NCBI GenBank assembly: GCA_944393375.1
Contig: CALXZX010000008.1
Coordinates: forward strand, 1 to 57,506
Origin: an uncultured Clostridia bacterium
Lineage (GTDB): Bacteria > Bacillota > Clostridia > TANB77 > CAG-508
DNA length: 57,506 bases
Direction: 5' to 3'
Part shown: piece after piece, positions 1-7,835 of the stretch
Numbering within the stretch: the first letter of the stretch is position 1
How the letters are laid out: every line of letters starts with the position of its first letter
Made by a program: the position numbers and the translations under genes
Notes under the pieces: generated by a model
What the model was told of the DNA's origin: nothing
What the model saw: the letters and a program-made list of their open reading frames with translations, nothing else
Database searches by the model: none

Positions 1-28
1 AAAATCAAAAAAATAAATCTAAAGAAAA

Positions 29-70
29 GACTGTTGAGCAAAATATTTTTTATATACTTTGTCAACAGTC
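29..70. other. Hairpin at window edge
   Basis: GACTGTTGA at 29-37 is perfectly complementary to TCAACAGTC at 62-70, with a 24-nt AT-rich loop. It lies just beyond the terminator at 73-105. Its gene context is cut off by the window edge, so its role cannot be judged. Confidence 0.4.
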
Positions 71-72
71 TG

Positions 73-105
73 AAAAAACCTGTATTTATAAAATACAGGT
101 TTTTT
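73..105. terminator. Bidirectional rho-independent terminator
   Basis: A perfect inverted repeat (CCTGTATTT / AAATACAGG, 3-nt loop) is flanked by an A-run on the left and a T-run on the right. It can terminate transcription on both strands. On the minus strand it closes the gene ending at 112. Confidence 0.85.
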
Positions 106-111
106 ATAAAA

Positions 112-951
112 TTATTTTACAATTTTAATGAAATTATATTCATATCCTGAAACAGAGGTATTATCATATTTATATCCTTCTTTATAAATACCACCATCAT
201 CACCACTCAAATCTACTTTAAGTCTTACAGGACAAATAAATTCTTCATTTAAATTATTCACAATATGAATCGTAAAGTTTAAAGAATAATTGATATCATT
301 TAAATCTATACCAGCTTCTTGTAGTACTTTTCCATTAAAAGAAATTGTATTAGAATCAGAAGAAGCAGCATAATTTGTGATAATATCTTGATTCATATAT
401 TCTAAAGTGATTGGGTTTGAACAGTCAGCGTAAAAAGTAGGCGATCCATAATCTGTCTTATTATTTTCTTCGTTTGTTCTAACAATATTATATTCTATTT
501 TGTCACTATTTAGTTCTTCAATTTCTTTATATTTTGCAAAATCTAATGCACTTTTATAATTAACATATTGATGACCTTTATCAGAGCCAGTTGATATACT
601 TATGTTATCAATATATAAATCTTTTACAGTATTTTCATTTGTAAGGTCATAGATTGCACTTGTATTATCTATGGTGATTGCAATATCACTATATTGTAAA
701 ATACTTAAATCTTGCAATGATTCATTTTCACTTTTATCAATCGCATTTGCACTACTATATATTAATATCTTTTGAATTTTAAAGATAGGATTTTCATTTT
801 GCTTAGCAATTTTTTCAACTTGAGTTGAAAATTCATCTTTTGCATAAGAAGCTTTGAAAATCAAATCATAATATAAAAATGATAATATACATAATAGTAA
901 TATAAAAATTGTTAAAACAGTTTTATGATGTTTAATTCTAATTTTTTTCAT
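112..951 (-). CDS. Membrane-anchored exported protein, unknown function
   Basis: 279 aa. I do not recognise the family. After a basic start (MKKIRIKHHK) comes one hydrophobic segment at about residues 11-30, so the protein is probably anchored in the membrane with the rest outside. The exterior is polar and rich in Asn, Ser, Asp and Ile, with two Cys (in YADCSNP and in FICPVRL) that might pair. No catalytic motif is visible. It lies 11 bp downstream of the glucosaminidase gene on the same strand, so the two are probably co-transcribed and share an envelope role. The terminator at 73-105 ends the unit. Confidence 0.7.
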   Translation of the reverse strand: MKKIRIKHHKTVLTIFILLLCILSFLYYDLIFKASYAKDEFSTQVEKIAKQNENPIFKIQKILIYSSANAIDKSENESLQDLSILQYSDIAITIDNTSAIYDLTNENTVKDLYIDNISISTGSDKGHQYVNYKSALDFAKYKEIEELNSDKIEYNIVRTNEENNKTDYGSPTFYADCSNPITLEYMNQDIITNYAASSDSNTISFNGKVLQEAGIDLNDINYSLNFTIHIVNNLNEEFICPVRLKVDLSGDDGGIYKEGYKYDNTSVSGYEYNFIKIVK

Positions 952-962
952 AATGACTCCTT

Positions 963-2378
963 TTAGCTAAGTCTATTATATAACATTTCCATGTAAGAAT
1001 ATACTTTTGTATGCCAATCTGGGTCACTAGCATATCTTTGGTTAACACCTTCTAGGGTAGGACCATTATAATACCAAGCACTTGCTGTTTCTCCGTCATA
1101 GATTTTAGTTCCAGCAGGGTTTAAGTAATATTTTACTAATGATTTTGTTACAGTTTCAATTCCTTCAGAAAATGAACTAAAATCATAAGAAGATTCGTAA
1201 GGTGTTTCATCATAAGAACCATAACCGAATAAGTTATTTTTATCTTGTGCAATTTGTGATGTACCCCAAGCACTTTCATGGATAGCGATAGAAGCAATAA
1301 AGATACCATTTACGTTATACTTCTTGTCCATGTTATAAAAGACTTCAGCACTTTCTTCAAATATTCCATTTGTATCATTTGGTAAATCTTTAAAGATTTT
1401 TTGATAATCTTTTAATGTTAATCCAGTAGATTTATTTAATTCCATTTCAATATTAACATTGATTAAGATTCTTTGAATTCTATTTCTTTCTAAAATACTT
1501 GGTGTTTTTGTAGGTGATGTCAATACATCAGTAGGTAAATATCCTTCGATTGTATCAAAAGATACTTTACACCAATCTTCATTAGGTAATTCAAGAAGTT
1601 TAACATCTATATAATTTTTGATATCTGCAACTTCTTCTGAATCTTCTGAAGGTTCTTTTCTTAAAGTTGCATCTTTGTTTAAGTAAACTGTATCGCCAAT
1701 ATGTATATTTAAATCTGCTAAGAAATCAGAAGTTCCAATATCTAAAATTTGTGGTGTTGGTTCTTCAATTGTTTCTTTGGCTAAAATAATTTCTTCTATA
1801 AATTCTCCATTTTCATAAGTTTTTACTAAAGAGACATTTTCTTTACCCATAACACCTTCTTGTAAAACAACTTGTTCTCCTCTTGGAAGGGTTGGATTTT
1901 GTTGTGTTTGGATGTCATATTCAATTTCTCTTTCTTCAGAAACTTGCTCTTTTACTTTTTCAAAACTTGAGTTTTCAGAAATTATCTTTTGCATATTCAA
2001 CGCTTTTCTGTTGATTTCAAAATCAGTAGGAATAGATGCTGTTTCTACAACTTCTTCAGAATCATCAGTAGTATCTCCGGTTTCAACTGAAAATACATTC
2101 ATTGGAAATACAGCAATAATGACTAATACTAAAACAACAAAAACAATCAGTAAATTTGAAAGTTTTATTCCTTTTTTGTTATCAAAAGAAACATTATTTG
2201 TTTCAATAAAAGAAACTTTAGCTTTTGGTTTGCTTTTTTTATTTGTTGTTTTAGGATTTGAAGATGTATTTACTTGATTTGTTTGAGAATATCGAATTTC
2301 TTGTAACTCTTTAAAAACTTCAGACAAATTTCTGTTATCTTGATTTTTGTTCATAGAGTTATTTTTGTCATCTAACAT
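963..2378 (-). CDS. SH3-domain N-acetylglucosaminidase (peptidoglycan hydrolase)
   Basis: 471 aa. The start is set at the ATG complementary to 2376-2378, preceded by GAGGAAAT; the open frame continues 26 codons upstream but without a ribosome binding site. In order: a polar Asn/Lys-rich cytoplasmic tail, one membrane segment (LSNLLIVFVVLVLVIIAVF), an acidic linker, an SH3-like domain (around VYLNKDATLRKEPSED and EGYLPTDVL), and a C-terminal glucosaminidase domain. The latter carries HESAWGTS with the expected catalytic Glu, followed by NNLFGYG. The family cleaves glycan strands of peptidoglycan during growth or sporulation. The single N-terminal anchor places the enzyme on the outer face of the membrane. 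Confidence 0.85.
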   Translation of the reverse strand: MLDDKNNSMNKNQDNRNLSEVFKELQEIRYSQTNQVNTSSNPKTTNKKSKPKAKVSFIETNNVSFDNKKGIKLSNLLIVFVVLVLVIIAVFPMNVFSVETGDTTDDSEEVVETASIPTDFEINRKALNMQKIISENSSFEKVKEQVSEEREIEYDIQTQQNPTLPRGEQVVLQEGVMGKENVSLVKTYENGEFIEEIILAKETIEEPTPQILDIGTSDFLADLNIHIGDTVYLNKDATLRKEPSEDSEEVADIKNYIDVKLLELPNEDWCKVSFDTIEGYLPTDVLTSPTKTPSILERNRIQRILINVNIEMELNKSTGLTLKDYQKIFKDLPNDTNGIFEESAEVFYNMDKKYNVNGIFIASIAIHESAWGTSQIAQDKNNLFGYGSYDETPYESSYDFSSFSEGIETVTKSLVKYYLNPAGTKIYDGETASAWYYNGPTLEGVNQRYASDPDWHTKVYSYMEMLYNRLS

Positions 2379-2834
2379 CTTAATTTCCTCACTTTCATAA
2401 AATTCTACATCCCTATTATACACTAACAAAAAGAACTTGTCTACAAAAAAATGCAAAAAAGAGCAAAGTAGAAAAAATTTCTAGTTTAGCTACGAAATAA
2501 TAAAAATAGGTAGAAATAAAATGGGGGATTTTTTAGATATAAAAATGAAAAAAATCTTAGAGTTCAATACTCTAAGAACGATTTTTGATATCTAAATTTT
2601 AACAATAAAATATAGTAAAGTCAATAAAAAGATGTGAAAAAAAGTAACCAAAAAATGCAAATACATTTTTTGGTTTTGACTAGATTTTGAACATGTTAAA
2701 AATCTGTAAAAATAGATATATCAATGCTTTGGAGAATAGACTTACATTCTTAGAGTATTGAACTTTAAGTAGTCAAATAAACAAAATTCAACCAATGTAT
2801 TATTTGAATAAAAAACAGAAGAAAGGAGAACAGT
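2379..2834. other. Structured intergenic region between divergent genes
   Basis: No gene is seen in these 456 bp. They hold three structures. (1) A long hairpin at 2532-2596: TTTAGATAT at 2532 pairs with 2588-2596, AAAAATC with GATTTTT, and TTAGAG with CTCTAA. (2) The 18-bp arm AGTTCAATACTCTAAGAA (2561-2578) recurs in inverted orientation at 2747-2764. (3) A perfect 12-bp hairpin AACCAAAAAATG / CATTTTTTGGTT lies at 2646-2675. The regulatory DNA for both flanking surface-protein genes must lie here, but no clear promoter could be assigned. Confidence 0.6.
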
Positions 2835-4283
2835 TTGAGAGAGATGAAAAAACAAAAGAATAAAGGTATTACATTAATTGCATTAGTTATTACAATTATT
2901 ATATTATTAATTTTAGCAGGAATTACCATAAGTGCGATAACAGGGGATAATGGAATTATAGGCAATGCTGGACAAGCAAAAGAAGAAACAGAAATTGCTA
3001 ATGAAAAAGAAATCGTAGAAAAAGCAACTGTACAAGCAATGGGGAATAACAAATATGGAAATATTGTAGAAAATGAATTACAAGAGCAACTAGATAAGGA
3101 AACAGGAGAAGGAAAAACAGAAGCAACAGATATAGGGGGTGAATTTGAAGTTGTATTTAAAGATAATAATAGATATTATATCGTTGATAAAAATGGAAAT
3201 GTAACAGAATTTTGTGGGATTAGATTAAGTGATAAAGAATTAGCATTGTCTATAATAAATGGAGTTTTGCCAGAATATACCATAACTGCGACTAAATTTA
3301 ATATAACAGGAGATATTATTTGGGAAAGTTCTGATACAGAAGTTGCAACAACAGAAAATGGAAAAGTTGTAGCAGTTAATAAGGGAAAAACAATTATTAC
3401 AGCAAAATGTATAAGCGATGGAAAGGAATATACAGCAAATTGTGAGGTGGAAGTGGCAGAACATGTAGATAATAGCTATGTCCAATATGATGTGGAATAC
3501 AAGGATGTATATACAGGAACACAATATACCCAAAATACAGGATGGAGATTATTAAATCAGACAGATAATGGGGATGGAACATATGATATAGATATTATTA
3601 GTACAGGAATACCTGCAAAATTATATTATTATGGTTATGATAATTTTAAAGAAATTGAAAATACGACTCCTACAACAATAGGAAATTGGGCAGGAGATAG
3701 TGCACAAAGAAATGCTTTTGTAGAAAGATATTATGGGGTAGCAAGCTATAATAATGTTTATGCAGCAGCAGGATTATTATATAATTTTGAAAATATTGTA
3801 TTCAATGTGACAGGAACAACTAGTACATTAAATAAAACAGGTATAGAAAAAGAACATGGAGGATATATAGAAATTAAAAATGCTGGAGAAATAGTTGAAG
3901 CAACTGATAGTACTACAGGAGAAGATTTATTTAGAACCAATATAGCAAGTGGAACAGTAAAAGATATAAGGTCCATAAATCTTGAAGATATAATAGGAAA
4001 AAATCCAAGTTCAGATAAATTACAGATAAATACGGAAAAAAGCAAAGGTTTATTTATATTACAAAACTATACACCAGATCCGCATTCTAGTTCTAATTAT
4101 TGGTTAGCCTCTCCATTTTATAATGGATATGAACGTTATTTATATTATGTAGATGGTAGTGGCGGTAGTACTAGAGAAGATGGATATAATGCAGGACCAT
4201 TTGGAGTTCGTCCTATTATTTCAATATCTGGAGTAAAAATGATTCAAGAAGAAGGAAGTTATATATGGAAGATAATAAAATAG
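2835..4283 (+). CDS. Pilin-leader surface protein with Ig-like (BIG2) domain
   Basis: 482 aa. A TTG start at 2835 is 6-7 nt after AAAGGAGA; the ATG at 2844 is the alternative. The N-terminus (NKGITLIALVITI, then ILLILAGITI) resembles a type IV prepilin leader, cleavable after Gly, but has Ala where pilins have Glu5. A bacterial Ig-like group 2 domain follows at about residues 130-210 (IIWESSDTEVATTENGKVVA, then KGKTIITAKC). The C-terminal half has YWLASPFYNG and ends with PFGVRPIISISG, a layout seen in clostridial surface proteins (DUF6273-like; tentative). It is a leader paralogue of the DGR target at 42598. Its own C-terminus does not match the TR in this window. Confidence 0.75.
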   Translation: MREMKKQKNKGITLIALVITIIILLILAGITISAITGDNGIIGNAGQAKEETEIANEKEIVEKATVQAMGNNKYGNIVENELQEQLDKETGEGKTEATDIGGEFEVVFKDNNRYYIVDKNGNVTEFCGIRLSDKELALSIINGVLPEYTITATKFNITGDIIWESSDTEVATTENGKVVAVNKGKTIITAKCISDGKEYTANCEVEVAEHVDNSYVQYDVEYKDVYTGTQYTQNTGWRLLNQTDNGDGTYDIDIISTGIPAKLYYYGYDNFKEIENTTPTTIGNWAGDSAQRNAFVERYYGVASYNNVYAAAGLLYNFENIVFNVTGTTSTLNKTGIEKEHGGYIEIKNAGEIVEATDSTTGEDLFRTNIASGTVKDIRSINLEDIIGKNPSSDKLQINTEKSKGLFILQNYTPDPHSSSNYWLASPFYNGYERYLYYVDGSGGSTREDGYNAGPFGVRPIISISGVKMIQEEGSYIWKIIK

Positions 4284-4307
4284 CACCATTTTATGTGGTG
4301 TTATTTT
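4284..4307 (+). terminator. Rho-independent terminator
   Basis: CACCA (4284-4288) and TGGTG (4296-4300) form a short stem followed by TTATTTTG, directly after the stop codon of the pilin-leader gene. Confidence 0.65.
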
Positions 4308-4326
4308 GTTATTTATAGGAATTTGC

Positions 4327-4354
4327 TTGCAAAATCTGTAAAATAGTATATAAT
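4327..4354 (+). promoter_or_regulatory. Sigma-A-type promoter for rnc
   Basis: TTGCAA (4327-4332), a 16-nt spacer and a perfect TATAAT (4349-4354) lie about 85 nt upstream of the rnc start. No other gene intervenes. Confidence 0.7.
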
Positions 4355-4438
4355 AAAGGCATAAAGTTCAGAGAGAAAATTAGGAAGAAATAAATTTCTT
4401 AAAAACTAGATTTGACTTAGGAAGGAAAGCGAGCAAAC

Positions 4439-5113
4439 ATGAATTTAGAAGGAATTGAAAAAGAAATAGGATATACATTTCAAAATAAAGAATTATTAAA
4501 AAAAGCATTAACACATACATCTTATGCCTATGAAAAACATATAGACAGTAATGAAAAGTTAGAATTTTTAGGAGATAGTATATTAGAATTTTTGTCAAGT
4601 AGATATCTATTTACACATTATAAAAATCTAAGAGAAGGGGAAATGACAAAAGTAAGAGCAACAGTCGTATGTGAAAAAAGCTTATACAAAGTAGCAACAA
4701 AGCATCATTTTGGAGATTATTTGTTATTAGGAAAATCAGAAAAGATAAATGGAGGAAATAAAAGACCAGCTATATTAGCAGATAGTGTAGAAGCAGTCAT
4801 TGCTGCTATGTATTTAGATGGTGGATTAGAACCAGTAAACACATTTATCATTGAAAATCTAAAAGAAGAAATTGAACAAGCAAGTAAACATGTAGGAGAT
4901 AAAGATTATAAAACGGTATTACAAGAAAAGTTACAAGAAGCAGGAGATGTTAAAATAGAATATGAGATTATAAAAGAAAGTGGACCAGACCATGATAAAA
5001 GCTTTGAAGCACAAGTCAAATTTAATGGAAAAGTCTTGGCGAAAGGTTCAGGAAAAAGCAAAAAAGGGGCTGAAATGCAAGCTGCAAAAAAAGCGCTTGA
5101 AAATTTAAAATAG
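4439..5113 (+). CDS. rnc: Ribonuclease III
   Basis: 224 aa, the usual length for the family. RNase III cleaves double-stranded RNA, including rRNA precursors and structured mRNA leaders, in the cytoplasm. The signature NEKLEFLGDSILEF (residues about 39-52) contains the acidic metal-binding residues, and a second acidic cluster is at LADSVEAVIAAMY. The C-terminal double-stranded-RNA-binding domain begins near DYKTVLQEKLQEAG and ends in KGAEMQAAKKALENL. It is followed after 15 bp by the radical SAM gene, so the two are probably one transcript from the promoter at 4327. Confidence 0.95.
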   Translation: MNLEGIEKEIGYTFQNKELLKKALTHTSYAYEKHIDSNEKLEFLGDSILEFLSSRYLFTHYKNLREGEMTKVRATVVCEKSLYKVATKHHFGDYLLLGKSEKINGGNKRPAILADSVEAVIAAMYLDGGLEPVNTFIIENLKEEIEQASKHVGDKDYKTVLQEKLQEAGDVKIEYEIIKESGPDHDKSFEAQVKFNGKVLAKGSGKSKKGAEMQAAKKALENLK

Positions 5114-5128
5114 AAAAGAGGTAAATCT

Positions 5129-6220
5129 ATGAAACATCAATACATAATACCGATATTTGTACCACATTTAGGTTGTCCAAATGATTGCATTTTTTGTAAT
5201 CAAAAATCAATCAGTGGTCAAAAGAAGAATATGACAAAAGAAGAAGCAAAAAAGATAATAGATGATTACCTAGAAAATATAAAAGATAAAGAAGCACAAA
5301 TTGAAATTGCCTTTTTTGGAGGAAGTTTTACAGCAATAGAAGAAACATTGCAAAATGAACTATTAGAACTAGCATATGAATATGTAAAAAACGGAAAAGT
5401 AGAAAGTATTAGAATATCTACAAGACCAGATTGTATTAATAAAGATATTTTAAAAAGATTAAAAAAATATAAAGTAAAAACCATTGAATTAGGAGTACAA
5501 TCTTCAAATGATTATATCCTAAAAAGAGCCAATAGAGGACATACATTTGCAGATGTCAAAAAAGCATCTAAATTAATTCGATTTTATGGATTTAAATTAG
5601 GACATCAAATGATGGTTGGATTACCAGAAAGTACAAGGATAGATGAAATTAATACAGCAAAAGCATTGATAAAATTAAAACCAAGAATGGTAAGAATTTA
5701 TCCAGTTTTAGTAGTGAAGAATACAAAATTAGAAAAAGAATATCAAGAAGGCATTTATGAACCATTACCATTGCCACAAGCAATTGAAACTTGTAAGGAA
5801 TTGGTTAGGATGTTTGCAGATAAAAAAATTGATATTATTAGAGTTGGACTACAAAACACAGATGAAATTGCAGATCCAAGTCAAGAAAAAAGTGAAGTTG
5901 TAGCAGGACCTTATCACCCAGCATTTAGGCAATTGGTGGAATCAGCTATGTGGTATGATGCTATTGTTGGGAAAATTAAGAAATTAAATGTAAAAGTAAA
6001 AGAAGTAGAAGTCAAAGTAAATCCAATAGATGCTAATAATGTGATTGGACATAAGAAAGAAAATGTTAAAAAATTAAAAGAATATTATGATGTGGATTTA
6101 GTTTTAAAACAAGATAAATCGATTAAGCAAGGAAAATCTAAAATTGAAGTAACAAAAACATTTAAAGATTTTGCTTATGAAGAAAAAGAGGAAGAAAAAA
6201 AAGAAGTGAGTAAAAAATAA
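5129..6220 (+). CDS. Radical SAM protein, Elp3-related
   Basis: 363 aa. HLGCPNDCIFCNQ near the N-terminus carries the CxxxCxxC cysteines that bind the SAM-cleaving 4Fe-4S cluster. FFGGSFTAI, RISTRPDCI and ELGVQSSNDYILKRANRGH match the Elp3/coproporphyrinogen-oxidase-like radical SAM group. The acetyltransferase half of true Elp3 is missing, as in the short firmicute relatives found beside rnc. The Lys/Glu-rich tail may be flexible. The substrate is not known to me; a tRNA or other RNA-related role would suit the neighbour. The start has GAGGTAAA just upstream. Confidence 0.8.
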   Translation: MKHQYIIPIFVPHLGCPNDCIFCNQKSISGQKKNMTKEEAKKIIDDYLENIKDKEAQIEIAFFGGSFTAIEETLQNELLELAYEYVKNGKVESIRISTRPDCINKDILKRLKKYKVKTIELGVQSSNDYILKRANRGHTFADVKKASKLIRFYGFKLGHQMMVGLPESTRIDEINTAKALIKLKPRMVRIYPVLVVKNTKLEKEYQEGIYEPLPLPQAIETCKELVRMFADKKIDIIRVGLQNTDEIADPSQEKSEVVAGPYHPAFRQLVESAMWYDAIVGKIKKLNVKVKEVEVKVNPIDANNVIGHKKENVKKLKEYYDVDLVLKQDKSIKQGKSKIEVTKTFKDFAYEEKEEEKKEVSKK

Positions 6221-6231
6221 AGGGGATATTT

Positions 6232-6762
6232 ATGAAAAAAGGTTTAGTAATCATATTAGTAATTGTTCTTGTTTTAATACTTCTAGGTGTTATCTTGTAT
6301 ATGACAACAGAAAGAACAGTTACCAATAGAGAGGACTTGTATGAAAAGATAGAAGAATATTTGGTTAGTTTAGAAGAACCACATTATTCCTTAGAGACAA
6401 AAGAATCTACGCCCAATTATGATATCAGTGATTTTAAAGTGTTTACTGATATACAAAAATTAGGAATTAAGCAAAAAGGAAATCAGTTCTATGTATATGT
6501 ATGGGCAAAAGTTTACAGTTATTATGTAGAGGATCATCAATTAGAAGTAAATAGTGGATATTCTGCACCATGTAAATTTATTATAGAAAATGATGATGTT
6601 ATTGATTGTATCATGCCAGAAGATGGTGAGAGATATGCAGAATCCATAAAGGAAATATTTCCTGAAGATATCAGAGAAAAAATGAAAAACTTAGATTCTG
6701 ATAATCAAACAATAAAAAAAGAAGTGGATGAATATTATGCTTATTTAAATGAGAATGAATAA
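6232..6762 (+). CDS. Small membrane-anchored protein, unknown
   Basis: 176 aa. An N-terminal Lys-Lys-Gly is followed by a strong hydrophobic segment (VIILVIVLVLILLGVILY, residues about 5-22), then an acidic soluble domain with many Tyr (YVYVWAKVYSYYVEDHQ). No known motif. It begins 11 bp after the radical SAM gene with AAAGGGGAT as ribosome binding site, so it is likely the last gene of the rnc operon. The domain is probably extracytoplasmic. Confidence 0.65.
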   Translation: MKKGLVIILVIVLVLILLGVILYMTTERTVTNREDLYEKIEEYLVSLEEPHYSLETKESTPNYDISDFKVFTDIQKLGIKQKGNQFYVYVWAKVYSYYVEDHQLEVNSGYSAPCKFIIENDDVIDCIMPEDGERYAESIKEIFPEDIREKMKNLDSDNQTIKKEVDEYYAYLNENE

Positions 6763-6794
6763 TTCTATAAATTTGCATATAAAAAATGGATGTC

Positions 6795-6819
6795 TTAGAG
6801 AAATCTACGATTTTTCTAA
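6795..6819. other. 11-bp hairpin
   Basis: TTAGAGAAATC (6795-6805) pairs with GATTTTTCTAA (6809-6819), with one G-T pair and a 3-nt loop. It lies after the small membrane-protein gene, but no T-run follows on the plus strand, so it is not a classical terminator. Confidence 0.4.
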
Positions 6820-6827
6820 AAAAGAAT

Positions 6828-6870
6828 AAAATCACCTAAAATTACCAATACTAGTAATAAAGGTGATTTT
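6828..6870 (+). promoter_or_regulatory. Hairpin that buries the YitT ribosome binding site
   Basis: AAAATCACCT (6828-6837) is perfectly complementary to AGGTGATTTT (6861-6870). The inner arms ATTAC / GTAAT extend the stem. The right arm contains AGGTGA, the only ribosome binding site for the ATG at 6875. A folded leader would block translation, so this looks like a translational switch; that role is inference. Confidence 0.6.
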
Positions 6871-6874
6871 TATT

Positions 6875-7735
6875 ATGAGCTTAAAAGAAAAAATACAAAT
6901 CAAAAAAATAATATTAGAAATATTAGGAACCATTTTAGGTGCATTTATCATTGCAGTAGCTGTATCATTATTTTTATTGCCCAATAAATTATCTTCAGGA
7001 GGCGTGGCAGGACTTGCAACAATCACCTATTATTTGTTTCATTTACCAATGGGAATTAGTATGTTAATCATAAATGTTCCATTATTTTTAATGTCCATAT
7101 TAAAAATCGGAAAAAAATTTTTTATAGAGTCGATTATAGGAACAATTAGTTTATCCATGTTTATTGATATATTAGATAAAGTCACACCTTTAACAGAAGA
7201 TAAATTTTTAGCCTGTATTTATGGTGGTATTTTAATGGGAGTAGGGACAGCGATTATTTTAAAATGCAACAGTTCGACAGGAGGAACAGATTTATTTAGT
7301 TATATAGCAAGAATTTATAAACCAACTATAAAGGTTGGAGAAATCATCTTTTTAATTGATATTGCGATAGTGGCTCTAAATATGATTTTTTTAAGAGAAA
7401 TTGAAATCGGATTATATTCAGCAATTGCTATTTATTTAATGGGAAAAATTATTGATATTTTATTTGAAGGAATTTATTTTACAAAACTTATCTATATTGT
7501 TTCTGACAAATCAGAAGAAATTGCAAAGGAAATTGGAGAAACAATAGGAAGGGGTACAACAGGAATTTATGGAAAAGGTATGTACACGAATTCTGACAAA
7601 CTAATTTTAATGTGTGCAGTTACTAGAAAGGATGTAGGAAATACCATACAAATCATAAGAAAAATAGACAAGAAAAGTTTTGTAATTATTACAAATTCAA
7701 GAGAAGTGTTAGGGTTAGGATTTAAGAATGAATAA
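6875..7735 (+). CDS. YitT family membrane protein
   Basis: 286 aa. The ATG at 6875 is 8 nt after AGGTGA; a GTG at 6863 overlaps that site and is rejected. The N-terminal two thirds hold about five hydrophobic segments with the family motifs FLLPNKLSSGGVAGLATI and ILKCNSSTGGTDLFSYI (DUF161 repeats). The C-terminal 90 residues form a soluble DUF2179-like domain (IGRGTTGIYGKGMYT). YitT proteins are integral membrane proteins of unknown transport or sensing function. Translation is probably controlled by the hairpin at 6828-6870. Confidence 0.85.
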   Translation: MSLKEKIQIKKIILEILGTILGAFIIAVAVSLFLLPNKLSSGGVAGLATITYYLFHLPMGISMLIINVPLFLMSILKIGKKFFIESIIGTISLSMFIDILDKVTPLTEDKFLACIYGGILMGVGTAIILKCNSSTGGTDLFSYIARIYKPTIKVGEIIFLIDIAIVALNMIFLREIEIGLYSAIAIYLMGKIIDILFEGIYFTKLIYIVSDKSEEIAKEIGETIGRGTTGIYGKGMYTNSDKLILMCAVTRKDVGNTIQIIRKIDKKSFVIITNSREVLGLGFKNE

Positions 7736-7736
7736 T

Positions 7737-7767
7737 AGGGAATTTGGGGACGGACTCATTTTTCCCT
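7737..7767. repeat. GGGGACG palindromic element (copy A)
   Basis: AGGGAA at 7737 pairs with TTCCCT ending at 7767, enclosing GGGGACGGACTCATTT. It differs at only two positions from each arm of the element at 50677-50784. It starts 1 bp after the YitT stop codon and could act as a terminator. Confidence 0.65.
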
Positions 7768-7835
7768 GCTTTGTTGTGAATTATATATTTTTATGCTAAT
7801 ATGGACATGTAAATTATAAAAAGGGGAAAAATAAA

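Noticed and set aside
1912-2277. Plus-strand open frame across the glucosaminidase gene
   Set aside because: It is antisense to the well-supported minus-strand gene, has no ribosome binding site and gives a low-complexity Ser/Phe-rich product.
4070-4240. Second VR for the same TR in the pilin-leader gene at 2835
   Set aside because: The sequence has no alignable match to the TR at 44340; only the general fold might be shared.
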